From contig NZ_CP133133.1 in NCBI RefSeq assembly GCF_030908625.1, positions 248,001-312,000 of the forward strand: DNA of 64,000 nucleotides, in the 5' to 3' direction. This DNA is from Paludicola sp. MB14-C6. Its GTDB lineage: Bacteria > Bacillota > Clostridia > Oscillospirales > Ruminococcaceae. The notes beneath the pieces are model-generated. The model made no database searches and was not told the DNA's origin. It saw nothing but the letters and a program-made list of their open reading frames with translations. Positions 63,752 to 64,000 of this stretch are shown piece after piece; within the stretch, counting starts at the first letter, position 1; each line of letters opens with the position of its first letter. The position numbers and the translations under genes were made by a program.

Positions 63752-64000
63752 CTAATATTTAAAGCCTTTATAATCAAATAATTCTAAATCGTCATTATGT
63801 TCCATATCGTATGTGTAAATACCCTCGTATGGATTGTTATAAGACCATAGTTGCTGATTTGATAGTTTCATACCAGTGTTTTCAAATTCCATAATTTGTT
63901 TATGATTTTCGTTTAACCTAAATGCACCATGAAAAATAATGTCACGTATAAAATCATCACGATTCTTGTAAGTGCTCATAAGTGCAAATAATGACGGAGC
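63752..64000 (-). CDS. unknown protein, open at the right window edge
   Basis: The frame is open to the edge, so the true start may lie outside. From the first ATG in the window (63979) it has 75 residues: STYKNRDDFIRDIIFHGAFR, a central MKLSNQQLWSYNNPYEGIYT and an acidic end HNDDLELFDYKGFKY. No ribosome site precedes that ATG, which supports an earlier start. Not recognised. It is the first visible gene of the three-gene leftward unit. Confidence 0.5.
   Translation of the reverse strand, partial: APSLFALMSTYKNRDDFIRDIIFHGAFRLNENHKQIMEFENTGMKLSNQQLWSYNNPYEGIYTYDMEHNDDLELFDYKGFKY

Overview
This is about 64 kb of low-GC chromosome from an anaerobic, endospore-forming member of the Clostridia, probably an Oscillospiraceae/Ruminococcaceae-like gut lineage; the family is inferred from gene content only. 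Spore formation is shown by sigG, yunB, tepA-ylzJ-spoIIIE, whiA, two CotF-type coat genes, an amidase of a spore-associated family and an alpha/beta small acid-soluble spore protein. An anaerobic fermentative life is shown by a complete rnfCDGEAB operon, a bifunctional adhE behind Rex-type operators, a malic enzyme and pfkA. Ribosome binding sites are strong and several starts are TTG or GTG. The window is mostly conserved core genome with small accessory patches.

Layout. 0-6 kb: end of purB, secD-secF, an amidase, sigG, then a leftward operon pyrB - flavoprotein - trxA. PyrB carries a C-terminal PyrI-like zinc ribbon. 6-14 kb: yunB, tepA-ylzJ-spoIIIE, a YgiQ radical SAM gene overlapping a ComEC-like hydrolase and a DUF3006 gene, and leftward dinB. 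15-25 kb: ruvCAB, glmM, an rRNA methyltransferase, ecfA1-ecfA2-ecfT-truA, a DUF5711 gene and cvpA. 25-35 kb: a zinc-finger Clp ATPase, then an electron-transfer block (FMN-binding lipoprotein, ApbE, Gx transporter, Rnf complex). ApbE probably attaches FMN to the lipoprotein and to RnfG and RnfD.

35-44 kb is a patchwork: two small leftward genes, an NTF2-like gene with two DNA glycosylases (UDG family 6 and MutY), malic enzyme, an XRE-cupin regulator with an acyl-CoA synthetase, an IS200/IS605-type insertion sequence, an acetyltransferase, two coat genes and a TIGR01212 radical SAM gene. 44-52 kb: murB-rapZ-whiA-dnaE-pfkA, lacking the yvcK gene usual between rapZ and whiA. 52-59 kb: the M16-family pair yfmF-yfmH, lgt-folD, rpsB-tsf, an unknown gene and a spore protein gene. 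59-64 kb is leftward: adhE, a Xer-type recombinase behind a repeat-rich control region, and three small unknown genes running to the edge.

No tRNA, rRNA or CRISPR array was seen. I found no wholly new multi-gene system. The best leads are the PyrB-zinc ribbon fusion, the flavinylation/Rnf block, the Rex operator cluster at adhE, the dyad at the tepA promoter and the repeat-rich region upstream of the recombinase.
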